28,619 nucleotides of DNA from Chromatiales bacterium (lineage in GTDB: Bacteria > Pseudomonadota > Gammaproteobacteria > Chromatiales > Chromatiaceae): the NCBI GenBank assembly GCA_024762485.1, contig JANTHH010000006.1, forward strand, positions 1 through 28,619. The letters are read 5' to 3'. A program made the translations under genes and the position numbers. The notes beneath the pieces were generated by a model, which was not told the DNA's origin, did no database searches, and was given only the letters and a program-made list of their open reading frames with translations. Below are positions 6,611-15,481 of this stretch, piece after piece; the stretch's first letter is position 1; every line of letters begins with the position of its first letter.

Positions 6611-9190
6611 ATGGCCGACCATCAAACCACTGCCGATGCCGAACAGCGCACACTGTGCGGCGCCTACCATCCCCTCGACGGCATGTATGACGAGATGTGT
6701 ACGGGCCCGGGCGAGTCACGCCCACACTGGTCCTATCTGCGTCAGTCCCTCGAAACCCTGGGCCCGGTAGAGCTGCGCCGCCGCTATGGCGAGGCCCGGC
6801 GCCTGATCCGCGACAACGATGTCACCTACAACGTCTATTCGGACCCGCTGGGGATCGGGCGTCCCTGGGATCTTGATCTCATCCCCTTGCTGCTCGGCAG
6901 TGAGGAATGGGCACAGATCGAAAGTGGCCTGATTCAACGCGCCGAGCTGCTGAACCTGCTGCTCAAGGACATCTACGGTCCACGACGGATCATCGCCCAG
7001 GGCATCATCCCGCCGGAACTGCTGTATGCCTTCCCATCCTTTCTGCGCCCCTGCGATGGCATGTGCCAGGGCCCTGTCACCAGTCTGCCCCTCTATGCCG
7101 CAGACCTGGCGCGATTGCCCGATGGACAGATCAGGGTGATTGCAGACCGTACCCAGGCGCCCTCAGGTGCCGGTTATGCGCTGGAGAACCGGATCGTCAT
7201 GTCGCGGGTGATGCCGAGTCTGTTCCGCGACTCCCATGCGCACCGCCTGGCGCCCTTCTTCCGTGCCATGCGCAATGCCATGAACGCCCTTGCCCCATCG
7301 GGTGTCGACGAACCGCGCATCGTGCTGTTGTCGCCGGGTGTCGGCAACGAAAGTTATTTTGAGCACGCCTACCTGGCGAATTACCTTGGCTATACCCTGG
7401 TCGAGGGCGCGGACCTCACGGTGCGTGACGACCACGTGTGGATTCGCACTCTCGGTCATCTGGAGCGCGTCGATGTGATCGTCCGCCGCGTGGATGACGA
7501 ATTCTGCGACCCACTCGAACTGCGCGGTGACTCCTTCCTTGGCGTGCCCGGCCTGCTGCAGGTTGCAAGACTGGGCAACGTGCGCATCGCCAATCCCCTC
7601 GGCAGCGGGGTATTGCAGAACCCGGCACTGATGGCTTACATGCCCGCCCTGTGCCGCCATTTCCTCGGTGAAGACCTCCAGTTGCAGAATGTGCAGACCT
7701 GGTGGTGTGGCGACGATCAGGATAGACGACATGTTCTTGCGAACCTGGAGCACCTGGTGATCAAGCCACTGTCGCCTGGCAAGGGGCCGCGCACCCTGCT
7801 GGCCTCGTCCCTGGACAATGAAGCTCGCGACCGGCTTGTCAGGGAGATCGAGGCACGCCCCCATCTTTTCTGTGCCCAGGAGCGGGCCGAACTCTCGGCT
7901 GCGCCCGTGCTGAGTGATAGCGGTGCGCTCGAACCCCGACACGTGGTGCTGCGCAGCTACCTTGTCAGCCAGGAAGAGAGTTATACGGTGATGCCGGGGG
8001 GGCTGACCCGTGTCTCCGCCTCGCCGGGGGATTATCTTGTTTCCAGTCAACGTGGGGGCGCCAGCAAGGACACCTGGGTGCTTGCCTCCGAACCGGAGAA
8101 ACAGGAGACCCTCATCGTCCCCGCGCGCCATGTGGTGCCGCCGACGCGGCGCGGCGGTGATGTGCCCAGCCGGGTGGCGGAAAATCTCTTCTGGCTGGGG
8201 CGTTATGCCGAGCGTGCCGAAGGCCTGGTGAGGCTGTTGCGGGTTGTCCAGCTCAATCTCGCCGACAGCCTGGCATTTGCCAGCGCCGTAACCCCGGACT
8301 CGTCAATGGGTCTGCTGCTGCGTGCGGTGACCGCACAGACGAGACTCTTCCCGGGTTTCATTGGAGAGGGTGCCGAGTCGCGGTTCGCCGCGCCTGAACC
8401 CGAGTTGCTGCGGGTAATCACCTCCGGAATCCCGGGCAGCCTGTCCCAGACACTGGGTGCCATGCTGATGGCGGCGCGTACCGTGCGGGACCGCCTGTCG
8501 GTGGATACCCTGCGGGTCATCAACGATGTCGATATCGAACTGCGCGGGCTCACTGCCGGGCCACAACAACATCTCAATGACGTTGATGATGAACTGGACA
8601 ACCTGGTCACCGCACTTGTCGGTTTCAGTGGCCTGACCAATGAGAACATGACCCATGAGCAGGGCTGGCGTTTCCTGGAGATCGGGCGGCGCATGGAGAG
8701 GGCATTGCATACGGCCAGCCTGCTGCAGACGACCCTGGTGCCGGTCATCAGGGATGATGAGGCATCACAACTGTTGGAATCCGTGCTCAGCATCATCGAC
8801 AGCCTGATGACCTACAAGCGAAACTTCCCCCTCGGCTACGAGGTGTCCGGACTACTCGATCTGGCCTTGCTGGACGAGAAGAATCCACGCTCGATCGGCT
8901 ACCAGTTGCTCAGCATCCAGAAACATACCGGTTACCTGCCGGTGGACCGGGCGCGTCAGCACCTGTCCGGCGAGGAACGGATCATTCTCGAGCTCCTGAC
9001 CGAGCTCAGGGTGTCCGACGTGGATGCCCTGTCGGCGGCCGATCAAGACCAGCAGGCCAGGCTGTCGCTGGACCAGCTGTTGAACAAGCTTCAGTTCCAG
9101 CTGGTCAATGTCTCGAACGTCCTGACAGCCTCCTACTTCCAAAAGGTCGAGCGACTGCATCAGTTGGTGCAGATCCGGGCGGAGGGCTGA
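6611..9190 (+). CDS. Circularly permuted ATP-grasp fused to alpha-E domain protein
   Basis: Protein of 859 residues joining two families that are often separate. Residues about 1-505 are a circularly permuted type 2 ATP-grasp (COG2308/DUF404-DUF407), with GAGYALENR near 187, the SPGVGNESYFEHAYLANYLG stretch around 241-260, and GGLTRVSASPG followed by QRGGASKDTW around 461-490. Residues from about 518 form an alpha-E domain, opening with the typical AENLFWLGRYAERAE. ATP-grasp enzymes form amide or peptide bonds through acyl-phosphates; the alpha-E domain is all-helical and of unknown role. The start has a weak GGA 5 bases upstream, 56 bases after the preceding stop, and the next gene begins 4 bases after this stop. 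It is paralogous to the separate genes at 22899-25285. Confidence 0.93.
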   Translation: MADHQTTADAEQRTLCGAYHPLDGMYDEMCTGPGESRPHWSYLRQSLETLGPVELRRRYGEARRLIRDNDVTYNVYSDPLGIGRPWDLDLIPLLLGSEEWAQIESGLIQRAELLNLLLKDIYGPRRIIAQGIIPPELLYAFPSFLRPCDGMCQGPVTSLPLYAADLARLPDGQIRVIADRTQAPSGAGYALENRIVMSRVMPSLFRDSHAHRLAPFFRAMRNAMNALAPSGVDEPRIVLLSPGVGNESYFEHAYLANYLGYTLVEGADLTVRDDHVWIRTLGHLERVDVIVRRVDDEFCDPLELRGDSFLGVPGLLQVARLGNVRIANPLGSGVLQNPALMAYMPALCRHFLGEDLQLQNVQTWWCGDDQDRRHVLANLEHLVIKPLSPGKGPRTLLASSLDNEARDRLVREIEARPHLFCAQERAELSAAPVLSDSGALEPRHVVLRSYLVSQEESYTVMPGGLTRVSASPGDYLVSSQRGGASKDTWVLASEPEKQETLIVPARHVVPPTRRGGDVPSRVAENLFWLGRYAERAEGLVRLLRVVQLNLADSLAFASAVTPDSSMGLLLRAVTAQTRLFPGFIGEGAESRFAAPEPELLRVITSGIPGSLSQTLGAMLMAARTVRDRLSVDTLRVINDVDIELRGLTAGPQQHLNDVDDELDNLVTALVGFSGLTNENMTHEQGWRFLEIGRRMERALHTASLLQTTLVPVIRDDEASQLLESVLSIIDSLMTYKRNFPLGYEVSGLLDLALLDEKNPRSIGYQLLSIQKHTGYLPVDRARQHLSGEERIILELLTELRVSDVDALSAADQDQQARLSLDQLLNKLQFQLVNVSNVLTASYFQKVERLHQLVQIRAEG

Positions 9191-9194
9191 AGAC

Positions 9195-10079
9195 ATGCGT
9201 TACCGCGTCACCCATATCACCCATTATCATTACAGCAAGCCGGTCACTACCTGCTATAACCTTGCACACCTTTTGCCACGGGAGTTCCATCGTCAGTCCT
9301 GCACCCACTCATCGCTGCTGATTGACCCCACTGCTGCCAGCTTGCACGAGCGAATGGATTACTTCGGCAATCGTCTGGCCTATTTCAATGTCCAGCACAA
9401 CCATTCGGAACTGGTGGTCAAGGCCGTGAGCGAAGTGGAGGTGCGGGCCCACAGCGACCTGCTCGATACGGCATTCCCCATGGCCTGGGACGAGGTCGCC
9501 CCCTATCTGCTGAACAGCAGGCGGCCGGACGACCTGGATGCCAGGCAGTTCCTGCTGGAATCGCCCTTCATCGAGATCGATGCGGACCTGCATGCCTATG
9601 CCGAGCCTTCCTTCGTGCCCGGACGCCCGATACTGGATGCGGTGCATGATCTGATGGGGCGGATCCATGGCGATTTCAAGTACGACCCGGATTTCAGCAC
9701 CATTGCAACGCCCCTGTCCGAGGTGCTGGCCCATCGCCGCGGCGTCTGCCAGGACTTCGCGCACCTTGCCATCGCCTGCCTGATATCGCACCGCATCCCC
9801 GCGCGCTACGTCAGTGGTTATCTGGAGACCATTCCTCCCCCCGGCAAGGAAAAGCTACGGGGAGCGGATGCCTCCCATGCCTGGTTCTCGGTCTATGTGC
9901 CGAATCGCGGTTGGGTGGATTTCGATCCCACCAACAACCAGGTGCCGATGGAGCGGCATATCACCACGGCGTGGGGCAGGGATTACGGCGACGTTACCCC
10001 ACTCAAGGGGGTGATTTTCGGTGGGGGGGAGAAACACACCCTCGACGTATCGGTCGACGTGGAGGCACTCGACACCTGA
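9195..10079 (+). CDS. Transglutaminase-family cysteine protease-like protein
   Basis: Protein of 294 residues typical of the transglutaminase family linked to ATP-grasp/alpha-E operons. Residues about 1-80 are the beta-rich bacterial transglutaminase N-terminal region. The catalytic core has C185 (RRGVCQDFAH), H228 (ASHAWFSVYV) and D244 (WVDFDPTNN), a complete Cys-His-Asp triad. GGAGGG sits 8 bases before the ATG, and the gene follows the ATP-grasp fusion with a 4-base gap, so co-translation is likely. No signal peptide is seen. It may hydrolyse or transfer amide bonds in a product of the neighbouring ligase; this rests on conserved gene context, not on known chemistry. Confidence 0.94.
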   Translation: MRYRVTHITHYHYSKPVTTCYNLAHLLPREFHRQSCTHSSLLIDPTAASLHERMDYFGNRLAYFNVQHNHSELVVKAVSEVEVRAHSDLLDTAFPMAWDEVAPYLLNSRRPDDLDARQFLLESPFIEIDADLHAYAEPSFVPGRPILDAVHDLMGRIHGDFKYDPDFSTIATPLSEVLAHRRGVCQDFAHLAIACLISHRIPARYVSGYLETIPPPGKEKLRGADASHAWFSVYVPNRGWVDFDPTNNQVPMERHITTAWGRDYGDVTPLKGVIFGGGEKHTLDVSVDVEALDT

Positions 10080-10081
10080 GT

Positions 10082-10101
10082 CGTCGCCGGAGCAGGCGGC
10101 G
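10082..10101. terminator. Possible hairpin between convergent genes
   Basis: CGTCGCC and GGCGGCG form a 7-pair stem (one T-G pair) with a 6-base loop, just after the transglutaminase stop and before the convergent gene that ends at 10147. There is no T-tract, so it may only protect the 3' end or work with Rho. Confidence 0.25.
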
Positions 10102-10146
10102 CCTGATCCGCCACCTGCCCGATGAGTGTATGGCGGTGAACCGATG

Positions 10147-11397
10147 CTAGTTGGTGGCGGTGCTTTCGGCCGCCTCTGCCTGTAATTCCAGTAACTCATC
10201 CGCGACGCCGGCGGCATGGGTGAGCCCCGCCACGTTGTCCTTGGTGAAGAAACCCTCGAATTCACCGAATCGCTGCACATATTCGATGATCAATGATGAG
10301 TGATCGGAGGCATTGGAGAAGATCTGTTTCAGGCCTTCCTCCTTTGAACCGATCACATCGAGCAGGAAGTCCTGGCCCTCCTGCCTGATCTGCTCCACCA
10401 CATAGTCGATGTTCTCCATGCCGCCGCGTTCACCGTCCCTGACGGCGAGCGCCAGATGATGGAGCCGCGGGCCATAGTTGCGGACGAAGGTTTCGGTCGG
10501 TGACGGCAGCTTTTCCAGATGATTGACGAAGTAAGGGGTGTTGTTTGCGGTGAAGACCTTTGCCGGGCTGCGGATCTCATCAGCAAAATGAACGCTCTTG
10601 GTGACGTTGGTCGAGGAGTTCTGATCCTTGATGTCGTAAGAGCCCCAGTAGTAGTAGCTCGACAGCGACAACCATTCGAGGATGGCGACTTCGCGATTCT
10701 GGCTGTACACGCGGGTGGCGAGATGATCGATCGGCATCAGCAGATCATCGATTTCGCGTTTCTTCTGCATCTCCTTGGCGGCCAGGTAGGCGTGCTGCAC
10801 GTCGGGACGGATGGTGCTCATGCCGAGGGCATAGACACGCAGTTGGTCGGGCTCCCGTTCCATGTAGCCAACCACATTGTGGGTGTAGGGCGAGGGTTTG
10901 CCGATGGCGACATTGCCCGGCATCTCCATCTTCCTCACCTGGTCCTGGGAGAAGAAGCGGAATTCGCGCTCTTTCTGCAGGGCAACCACGCTGTGCAGAT
11001 CGCTGACGCGCAGGATCTCGCCCATGTAGCGGCTGTTGGGCTTGCGTGCGCCGATGGGGTAGACCTCATTGAGGCTGCGGAAGATGCCACTGATCTTCGG
11101 ATCCTTGATTTCGCGTACAAGGATATCGGGATACGCCAGGTCGATGCGCAGGATATGGGTCCAATGGGATTCGCTCTCCAGCGTCACCAGGTAATGGTAG
11201 GGCGTCATCAGACACAGCTCCGCCACATACTCGATGGAGTGCCCCGGGTCCACTGTCATCATGATGGCGTCGATCTCGTAGATCATCTCCGTGAGGCCGA
11301 CCCGGTCACGCTCTTCCAGCAATCTGACGAGGAAGTCTTCAAAGAATGGTGAATTCTCCTTGTCCCCCTGGCGGGGGAATTCCAGTGACCGGCTCAT
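10147..11397 (-). CDS. HPPD-like VOC-fold protein of unknown function
   Basis: Protein of 416 residues from the chosen start. The C-terminal half resembles the catalytic domain of 4-hydroxyphenylpyruvate dioxygenase (vicinal oxygen chelate fold). Numbered from the upstream Met, IDHLATRV holds H230, RLHHLALAV holds H318/H319, and LIIEYVQRFG holds E377, matching the two-His-one-Glu Fe(II) site; GLKQIFS and the GFFTKDN tail also fit. The first 220 residues match nothing I recognise and do not look like a normal HPPD N-terminal domain, so HPPD activity is not assumed. A Met five codons upstream (11412) opens the frame, but GGAG lies 9 bases before the ATG at 11395-11397, which I prefer. It lies 156 bases downstream of the por operon on the same strand, so it may be co-transcribed. 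Confidence 0.75.
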   Translation of the reverse strand: MSRSLEFPRQGDKENSPFFEDFLVRLLEERDRVGLTEMIYEIDAIMMTVDPGHSIEYVAELCLMTPYHYLVTLESESHWTHILRIDLAYPDILVREIKDPKISGIFRSLNEVYPIGARKPNSRYMGEILRVSDLHSVVALQKEREFRFFSQDQVRKMEMPGNVAIGKPSPYTHNVVGYMEREPDQLRVYALGMSTIRPDVQHAYLAAKEMQKKREIDDLLMPIDHLATRVYSQNREVAILEWLSLSSYYYWGSYDIKDQNSSTNVTKSVHFADEIRSPAKVFTANNTPYFVNHLEKLPSPTETFVRNYGPRLHHLALAVRDGERGGMENIDYVVEQIRQEGQDFLLDVIGSKEEGLKQIFSNASDHSSLIIEYVQRFGEFEGFFTKDNVAGLTHAAGVADELLELQAEAAESTATN

Positions 11398-11553
11398 CTC
11401 TCGGTTCTCCATTGAACATTGTCGTGGTGAGATGACATAAGCAAGATTCGTACACGTTTCGAATTGCTCAGATGGAGAGTAGGTGCCCCATCGTGGTTCA
11501 TTGGCATGCTACGGTGCACCCTGAGGATGCGCGCCTCCGGCAGCCAGCGCGGA

Positions 11554-13248
11554 TCAGAGTTCTTCCTTCATCGTGATGAAGCCGCAGGGGCATTCATAGG
11601 CACACAGTCCGCAGCCCTTGCAGTAGTCGTAGTCGAAACGGTAGGGCGCCTCGGTCGCGCCCTTGTCCTGAAGCCTGAGGACCGCACTGTCCGGGCACAG
11701 GGTCCAGCAGTTATCGCAGCTCATGCAATTGCCGCAGGAAAGGCAGCGCCTGGCCTCTGCCTTTGCCTGGGCTGGATCCAGCGTCTGCTCCGTTTCGACC
11801 TCGGCAATTCGTTCTTCCACGGGAAGTATATGTTGTTCGTTGCGCGGCAGCGGTTCGAAATAATGGGGGTTCAGGGCATCGAAAGCGATGGCCTCGGAGA
11901 CTGTCTTCCCGGGCAGTCCCTCGCCGCGCAGTGTTGCTGCGATGGCCTCGGCGGCCTCCCGGCCGTCGCCGACTGCAGAGGTGACCGTGCCGCCGCCGCG
12001 GCTGCAACCGTCACCACCGGCAAACAGCCCGGCGTGCCCCTCTACCCGGCGCCATTCATCCACCTTGAGGTAGGCGCTGCCGTTGAGGATCGCCTCCAGA
12101 CCGGCGGGGTCGATGGTCTGGCCAATGGCGGGTATCACCTGGTCCACGTGCAGCAGGGTCTCGGTACCTTCGAAGGCCGTCCGTTTCAGCTGACCGCTGG
12201 CGTCGGGGAGCTTTTTCATGTGCACCATCTCCACACCCACCACCTGTTCGCCCCGCAGCAGCAGGCGGCGGATGCCACGGTGGGCGTGGATCTGAACACC
12301 TTCCTCCACGGCCTGCTCGATCTCCCGTGGCACCGCGCGCATGACATCGCCGGGCAGGCTGTCGGGACCGGGCAGGCCGTTATGGGTGATGATATGGACG
12401 TCCGGTATACCTGCGCGTTTCAGGATGCGTGACAGATCCACGGCGGTGTTGCCGCCACCGACAACCGCCACACTCTCGGCCTGGGGCACAGAGCCCACGG
12501 CCATCCATTCCTTGAGTACGTTCAGGCCAACATGGAGATCGCGGGGCGTGACGCCGCCGACGCTCCAGTCACGCGGGTCCTGGGTGCCGACCGCGAGGAA
12601 CACGGCAGCGTACTCGCCCCGCAGTTCATCGAGATGGATGTCGCGCCCGAGACGCTGGCCGGGACGGAAGTCGATGCCCGTCTGCAGCAGTCGCTCGACC
12701 TCGGCATCGATGACACTGTCGGGCAACCGGTAACCCGGGATGACACGCAGGGTGCCACCGGCCTCGCCCAGGGCGGTGTAGAGGGTCACCTGGTGGCCTT
12801 GCCGCAGCAGGTGGTAGGCGCAGGACAAGCCCGCCGGGCCCGCACCGACCACGGCCACCGCCTGTGCATCCGCGGCAGGCTTGCCGACGGGGTAGGGCCA
12901 GCCTTCGGCGATCGCCTGGTCGCCGAGAAAACGCTCGATACTGTGGATCGCCACCGGTGCATCGTAGTCGCCCCGGTTGCATCCCGACTCACAGGGGTGC
13001 GGGCAGACGCGCCCGGTGATGGCGGGCAGTGGATTGATACTGACCAGGGTCTCCCAGGCCGCGCGGATATGACCGGCATCGAATTCGGCGATATAGGCCT
13101 GCGGGTCCTCGCCTGCCGGACAGACATTGTGGCAGGGGGCGTTGCGGTGCCGGTGGATCGGCTGCTGTACCCGCCAGGTGCCGGTCTTGAACTGGCTGGT
13201 GGTGCCGGGCAAGGCAAAACCGCCACGGGTGAACAGGGGAGAGCTCAT
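11554..13248 (-). CDS. GltD-like FAD/NAD(P)H oxidoreductase with fused ferredoxin (PorD-like) domain
   Basis: Protein of 564 residues. The N-terminus has cysteines of GltD-type Fe-S binding (C39, C43, C82, C86, C90). An FAD-binding VGAGPAG is at 134-140 and a second dinucleotide-binding VVGGGNTA at 262-269; GGDGCSRGGGTVTSAVGDGR (411-430) is the closing FAD motif. The last 65 residues are a ferredoxin-like domain: CLSCGNC (502-508) with further Cys to 518, then CKGCGLCAYECP (543-554), enough for two [4Fe-4S] clusters as in PorD. It probably moves electrons between the por core and NAD(P)H. AGGA lies 9 bases before the ATG. The por genes are immediately upstream and their operon continues into it. 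It is not a real GltD partner, as no gltB is present. Confidence 0.88.
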   Translation of the reverse strand: MSSPLFTRGGFALPGTTSQFKTGTWRVQQPIHRHRNAPCHNVCPAGEDPQAYIAEFDAGHIRAAWETLVSINPLPAITGRVCPHPCESGCNRGDYDAPVAIHSIERFLGDQAIAEGWPYPVGKPAADAQAVAVVGAGPAGLSCAYHLLRQGHQVTLYTALGEAGGTLRVIPGYRLPDSVIDAEVERLLQTGIDFRPGQRLGRDIHLDELRGEYAAVFLAVGTQDPRDWSVGGVTPRDLHVGLNVLKEWMAVGSVPQAESVAVVGGGNTAVDLSRILKRAGIPDVHIITHNGLPGPDSLPGDVMRAVPREIEQAVEEGVQIHAHRGIRRLLLRGEQVVGVEMVHMKKLPDASGQLKRTAFEGTETLLHVDQVIPAIGQTIDPAGLEAILNGSAYLKVDEWRRVEGHAGLFAGGDGCSRGGGTVTSAVGDGREAAEAIAATLRGEGLPGKTVSEAIAFDALNPHYFEPLPRNEQHILPVEERIAEVETEQTLDPAQAKAEARRCLSCGNCMSCDNCWTLCPDSAVLRLQDKGATEAPYRFDYDYCKGCGLCAYECPCGFITMKEEL

Positions 13249-13269
13249 GGTCTGGAATCCTGTCTTGAT

Positions 13270-14265
13270 CTAGGCATAACGCATGCCGCCGCGTGTCACT
13301 GTATCCGCGCCATCCGTGTCCTGCGGGTCATCACCGAGACTGTGAAGTGCGAATTTTTCGATGTTGTAATCGGCCAGCGCCTGCAGGTGCACCAGTTCCT
13401 CGCGCGCCTTGGGGTCATCGGCGAACAGATGGGCAAAACGTTTCTGCAGCTTGAGATAGTCGCTGACGGGGTGAGGCGTGCGTATCGGCATTGCCCCCGT
13501 GAGTTCGCCGCGTTCCAGTTCGATCAGGGGCATCAAGCCGCTGGTGACCGCGAGCCGGGCCACCTCGATGCTCAGCGAACCGTCATGGCCCCAGCCCAAC
13601 GGGCAGGGGGAGTGTATGACCAGGAAGGTCGGCCCCTCGATCGCCATCGCCCGGCGAACCTTCTGTCGGATGTCCGAGGGGTAGGCGACCGAGGCAGTCG
13701 CGGCATAAGGGATGTGATGAGCGGCGACGATGGAAATGATGTCCTTCTTCAGGTGACGCTTGCCCATGCGTACCTTGCCGGGCGGTGAGGTGGTGGTCAT
13801 CGCGGCATGGGGTGTGGAACCGGATCGCTGAATGCCGGTGTTCATGTAGGCCTCGTTGTCGAAGCAGACATAGAGCACGTCATGGCCGCGTTCCAGCATG
13901 CCCGACAGGGCCTGGAAGCCGATGTCGAAGGTCCCGCCGTCGCCTGCGAAGGCCAATACCTTGGTGGATTTCCCCTGGGCCTTGAGGGCGGCCTCCATGC
14001 CGGCAGCGATGGCACCGGTGTTCTCGAACAGCGAGTGAAGCCATGGCACACGCCAGGCCGATTCCGGCCAGGGGGTGGTGAATATCTCGAGACATCCGGT
14101 GGCATTGGCGATCATGATGTCGGGCCCGCAGGCCTCCACCACCAGCCGCGTGGCCAGTGCCTCGCCACACCCGAGGCAGGCGCGGTGCCCGGAGACGATG
14201 CCCTGGAAGCGCGGCTGTTCAACACGCAGCTGTTTGAGAAGCGCCTTGTCATCGGTGTCTGTCAT
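13270..14265 (-). CDS. porB: 2-oxoacid:ferredoxin oxidoreductase, beta subunit (TPP-binding)
   Basis: Protein of 331 residues, the thiamine-diphosphate subunit of a pyruvate/2-oxoacid:ferredoxin oxidoreductase. TPP and Mg2+ binding is shown by GDGGTFDIGF (108-117) with N137 downstream (DNEAYMNTG). Four cysteines suited to the proximal [4Fe-4S] cluster are C30, C33 (ACLGCGEAL), C58 (NATGC) and C221 (SPCPLGWG). The frame runs upstream to 14439, but that part overlaps porA and reads as non-family sequence. The ATG at 14263-14265 gives the family length, although its SD (GGAT) is weak, and leaves a 43-base gap after porA. The gltD-like gene follows after 21 bases. Pyruvate is the likeliest substrate, but other 2-oxoacids are possible. 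Confidence 0.91.
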   Translation of the reverse strand: MTDTDDKALLKQLRVEQPRFQGIVSGHRACLGCGEALATRLVVEACGPDIMIANATGCLEIFTTPWPESAWRVPWLHSLFENTGAIAAGMEAALKAQGKSTKVLAFAGDGGTFDIGFQALSGMLERGHDVLYVCFDNEAYMNTGIQRSGSTPHAAMTTTSPPGKVRMGKRHLKKDIISIVAAHHIPYAATASVAYPSDIRQKVRRAMAIEGPTFLVIHSPCPLGWGHDGSLSIEVARLAVTSGLMPLIELERGELTGAMPIRTPHPVSDYLKLQKRFAHLFADDPKAREELVHLQALADYNIEKFALHSLGDDPQDTDGADTVTRGGMRYA

Positions 14266-14308
14266 CGATCCATATCCAGTTGTTGAGATCCATGTGTTCC
14301 CATGCCCA

Positions 14309-15481
14309 TCAGCGGTCCTCGGGGGGGAGTTTTTCCAGGTCGGCATCGAGTATCGAAAAGCGGTTGATGCCGCCGCTGGCAACCATGTCCAGAACGGTCT
14401 GATAAAGGTCCAGTGGCACATCCCTGCCACCCAGGCCAATGGCGTAATTGTGAATCATCGGGGCATCGCGCAACTCACTCATGGCCGCCCGTACCTCACT
14501 GCCGACGATGCCGCCTGCCCCTGGAGACAGGGCACGCTCCAAAACCACCAGGTGCTTCAGGCCCTGACAGGCTTGCTGCAGGGCCTCGATCGGGAAGGGG
14601 CGGAAACTGCGAAGCTGGATTAGTTTCACGGCATCACGGCCGGGGTGTTCACTGCGGGCATCGCGCAGGGTGCCCATCACCGAGCCGAGCGTGAGAATGC
14701 CGATTTCTGCCGTATCCCCGCCATCGATCCTCAGCAGCCCACCATAGCCACGTCCGCTGACGCCCGCCCAATCCAGGTCGGCGTCGATGATTTCCTGTTG
14801 CGCCTTGAGCAGGGCATGATGGTGCGAGTGACGCGCCTCCGGGTAATGGTCGGGCGATACCAGGGTGCCCATGGATAGGGGGCGCGCCGGATCGAGCGCA
14901 CGAGCGAAGGCATAAGGCGGAAGAAAGCTGTCCACCTCATCCTGACCAGGCAGCTCGATGGGCTCCAGGGTATGGGTGAGGGTGAAGCCGTCGACACAGA
15001 CCATGACCGGCAGTTCGGTGCGTTCGGCAATTCGGTAGGCCTGGATGGTGGTGTCCACCGCCTCCTGGTTGTCGGCACAGTAGAGCTGGATCCAACCCGC
15101 ATCGCGCACCGACATGGAGTCCTGTTGGTCGTTCCAGATCGACAGGGGGGCGGAGATGGCCCGGTTTGCACAGGTCATCACCATAGGGATACGCATCCCC
15201 GCGATGTTGTACAGCACCTCGCTCATCAGGAGGATGCCCTGGGAGGCGCTGGCGGTATAGGCGCGTGAGCCGGCGGCGGCGGCACCGAGCACCACCGAGG
15301 CGGCAGAGAACTCGCTTTCGACGCTGACATATTCGCAGTCGAGTTTCCCGTCGGCCACCAGCTTGGCGATATTCTCGACGATATGGGTCTGTGGGGTAAT
15401 GGGATAGGCGGCCACCACCTGTGGACGGCAGAGGGCGACGGTACGGGCAATGGCCTGGGAGCCTTCAAGTGCCTGTGGCAT
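14309..15481 (-). CDS. porA: 2-oxoacid:ferredoxin oxidoreductase, alpha subunit
   Basis: Protein of 390 residues with the PorA layout. The N-terminal pyrimidine-binding domain contains YPITPQT (26-32) and the conserved VESEFSAASVVLGAA stretch near 54-68, followed by TASASQGILLMSE. The later part includes the typical RSFRPFP segment (domain II) around residue 293. It pairs with PorB and PorC to oxidatively decarboxylate a 2-oxoacid to acyl-CoA and CO2 while reducing ferredoxin. GGAGG lies 9 bases before the ATG, and the start overlaps porC by 17 bases. Substrate choice cannot be settled by eye. Confidence 0.93.
   Translation of the reverse strand: MPQALEGSQAIARTVALCRPQVVAAYPITPQTHIVENIAKLVADGKLDCEYVSVESEFSAASVVLGAAAAGSRAYTASASQGILLMSEVLYNIAGMRIPMVMTCANRAISAPLSIWNDQQDSMSVRDAGWIQLYCADNQEAVDTTIQAYRIAERTELPVMVCVDGFTLTHTLEPIELPGQDEVDSFLPPYAFARALDPARPLSMGTLVSPDHYPEARHSHHHALLKAQQEIIDADLDWAGVSGRGYGGLLRIDGGDTAEIGILTLGSVMGTLRDARSEHPGRDAVKLIQLRSFRPFPIEALQQACQGLKHLVVLERALSPGAGGIVGSEVRAAMSELRDAPMIHNYAIGLGGRDVPLDLYQTVLDMVASGGINRFSILDADLEKLPPEDR

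Noticed and set aside
5625..6725. 366-codon minus-strand frame inside the DUF2126 gene
   Set aside because: Antisense to a strong family match over its whole length; composition is that of a shadow frame.
7163..8131. 322-codon minus-strand frame opposite the ATP-grasp part of the fusion protein
   Set aside because: Antisense shadow of a conserved domain.
10147..11412. Naming the VOC-like protein as 4-hydroxyphenylpyruvate dioxygenase
   Set aside because: Metal ligands match, but the N-terminal half does not, so the activity cannot be claimed.
11464..12432. 322-codon plus-strand frame opposite the 3' half of the gltD-like gene
   Set aside because: Mirrors the conserved ferredoxin and FAD regions of the real gene; no independent support.
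12532..13788. 418-codon plus-strand frame across the gltD-like and porB genes
   Set aside because: It lies antisense to two well-supported genes, has no family similarity, and long antisense frames are expected in GC-rich DNA.
14266..14439. N-terminal extension of porB
   Set aside because: Adds 58 residues that overlap porA and do not fit the PorB family; the ATG at 14265 gives normal length.
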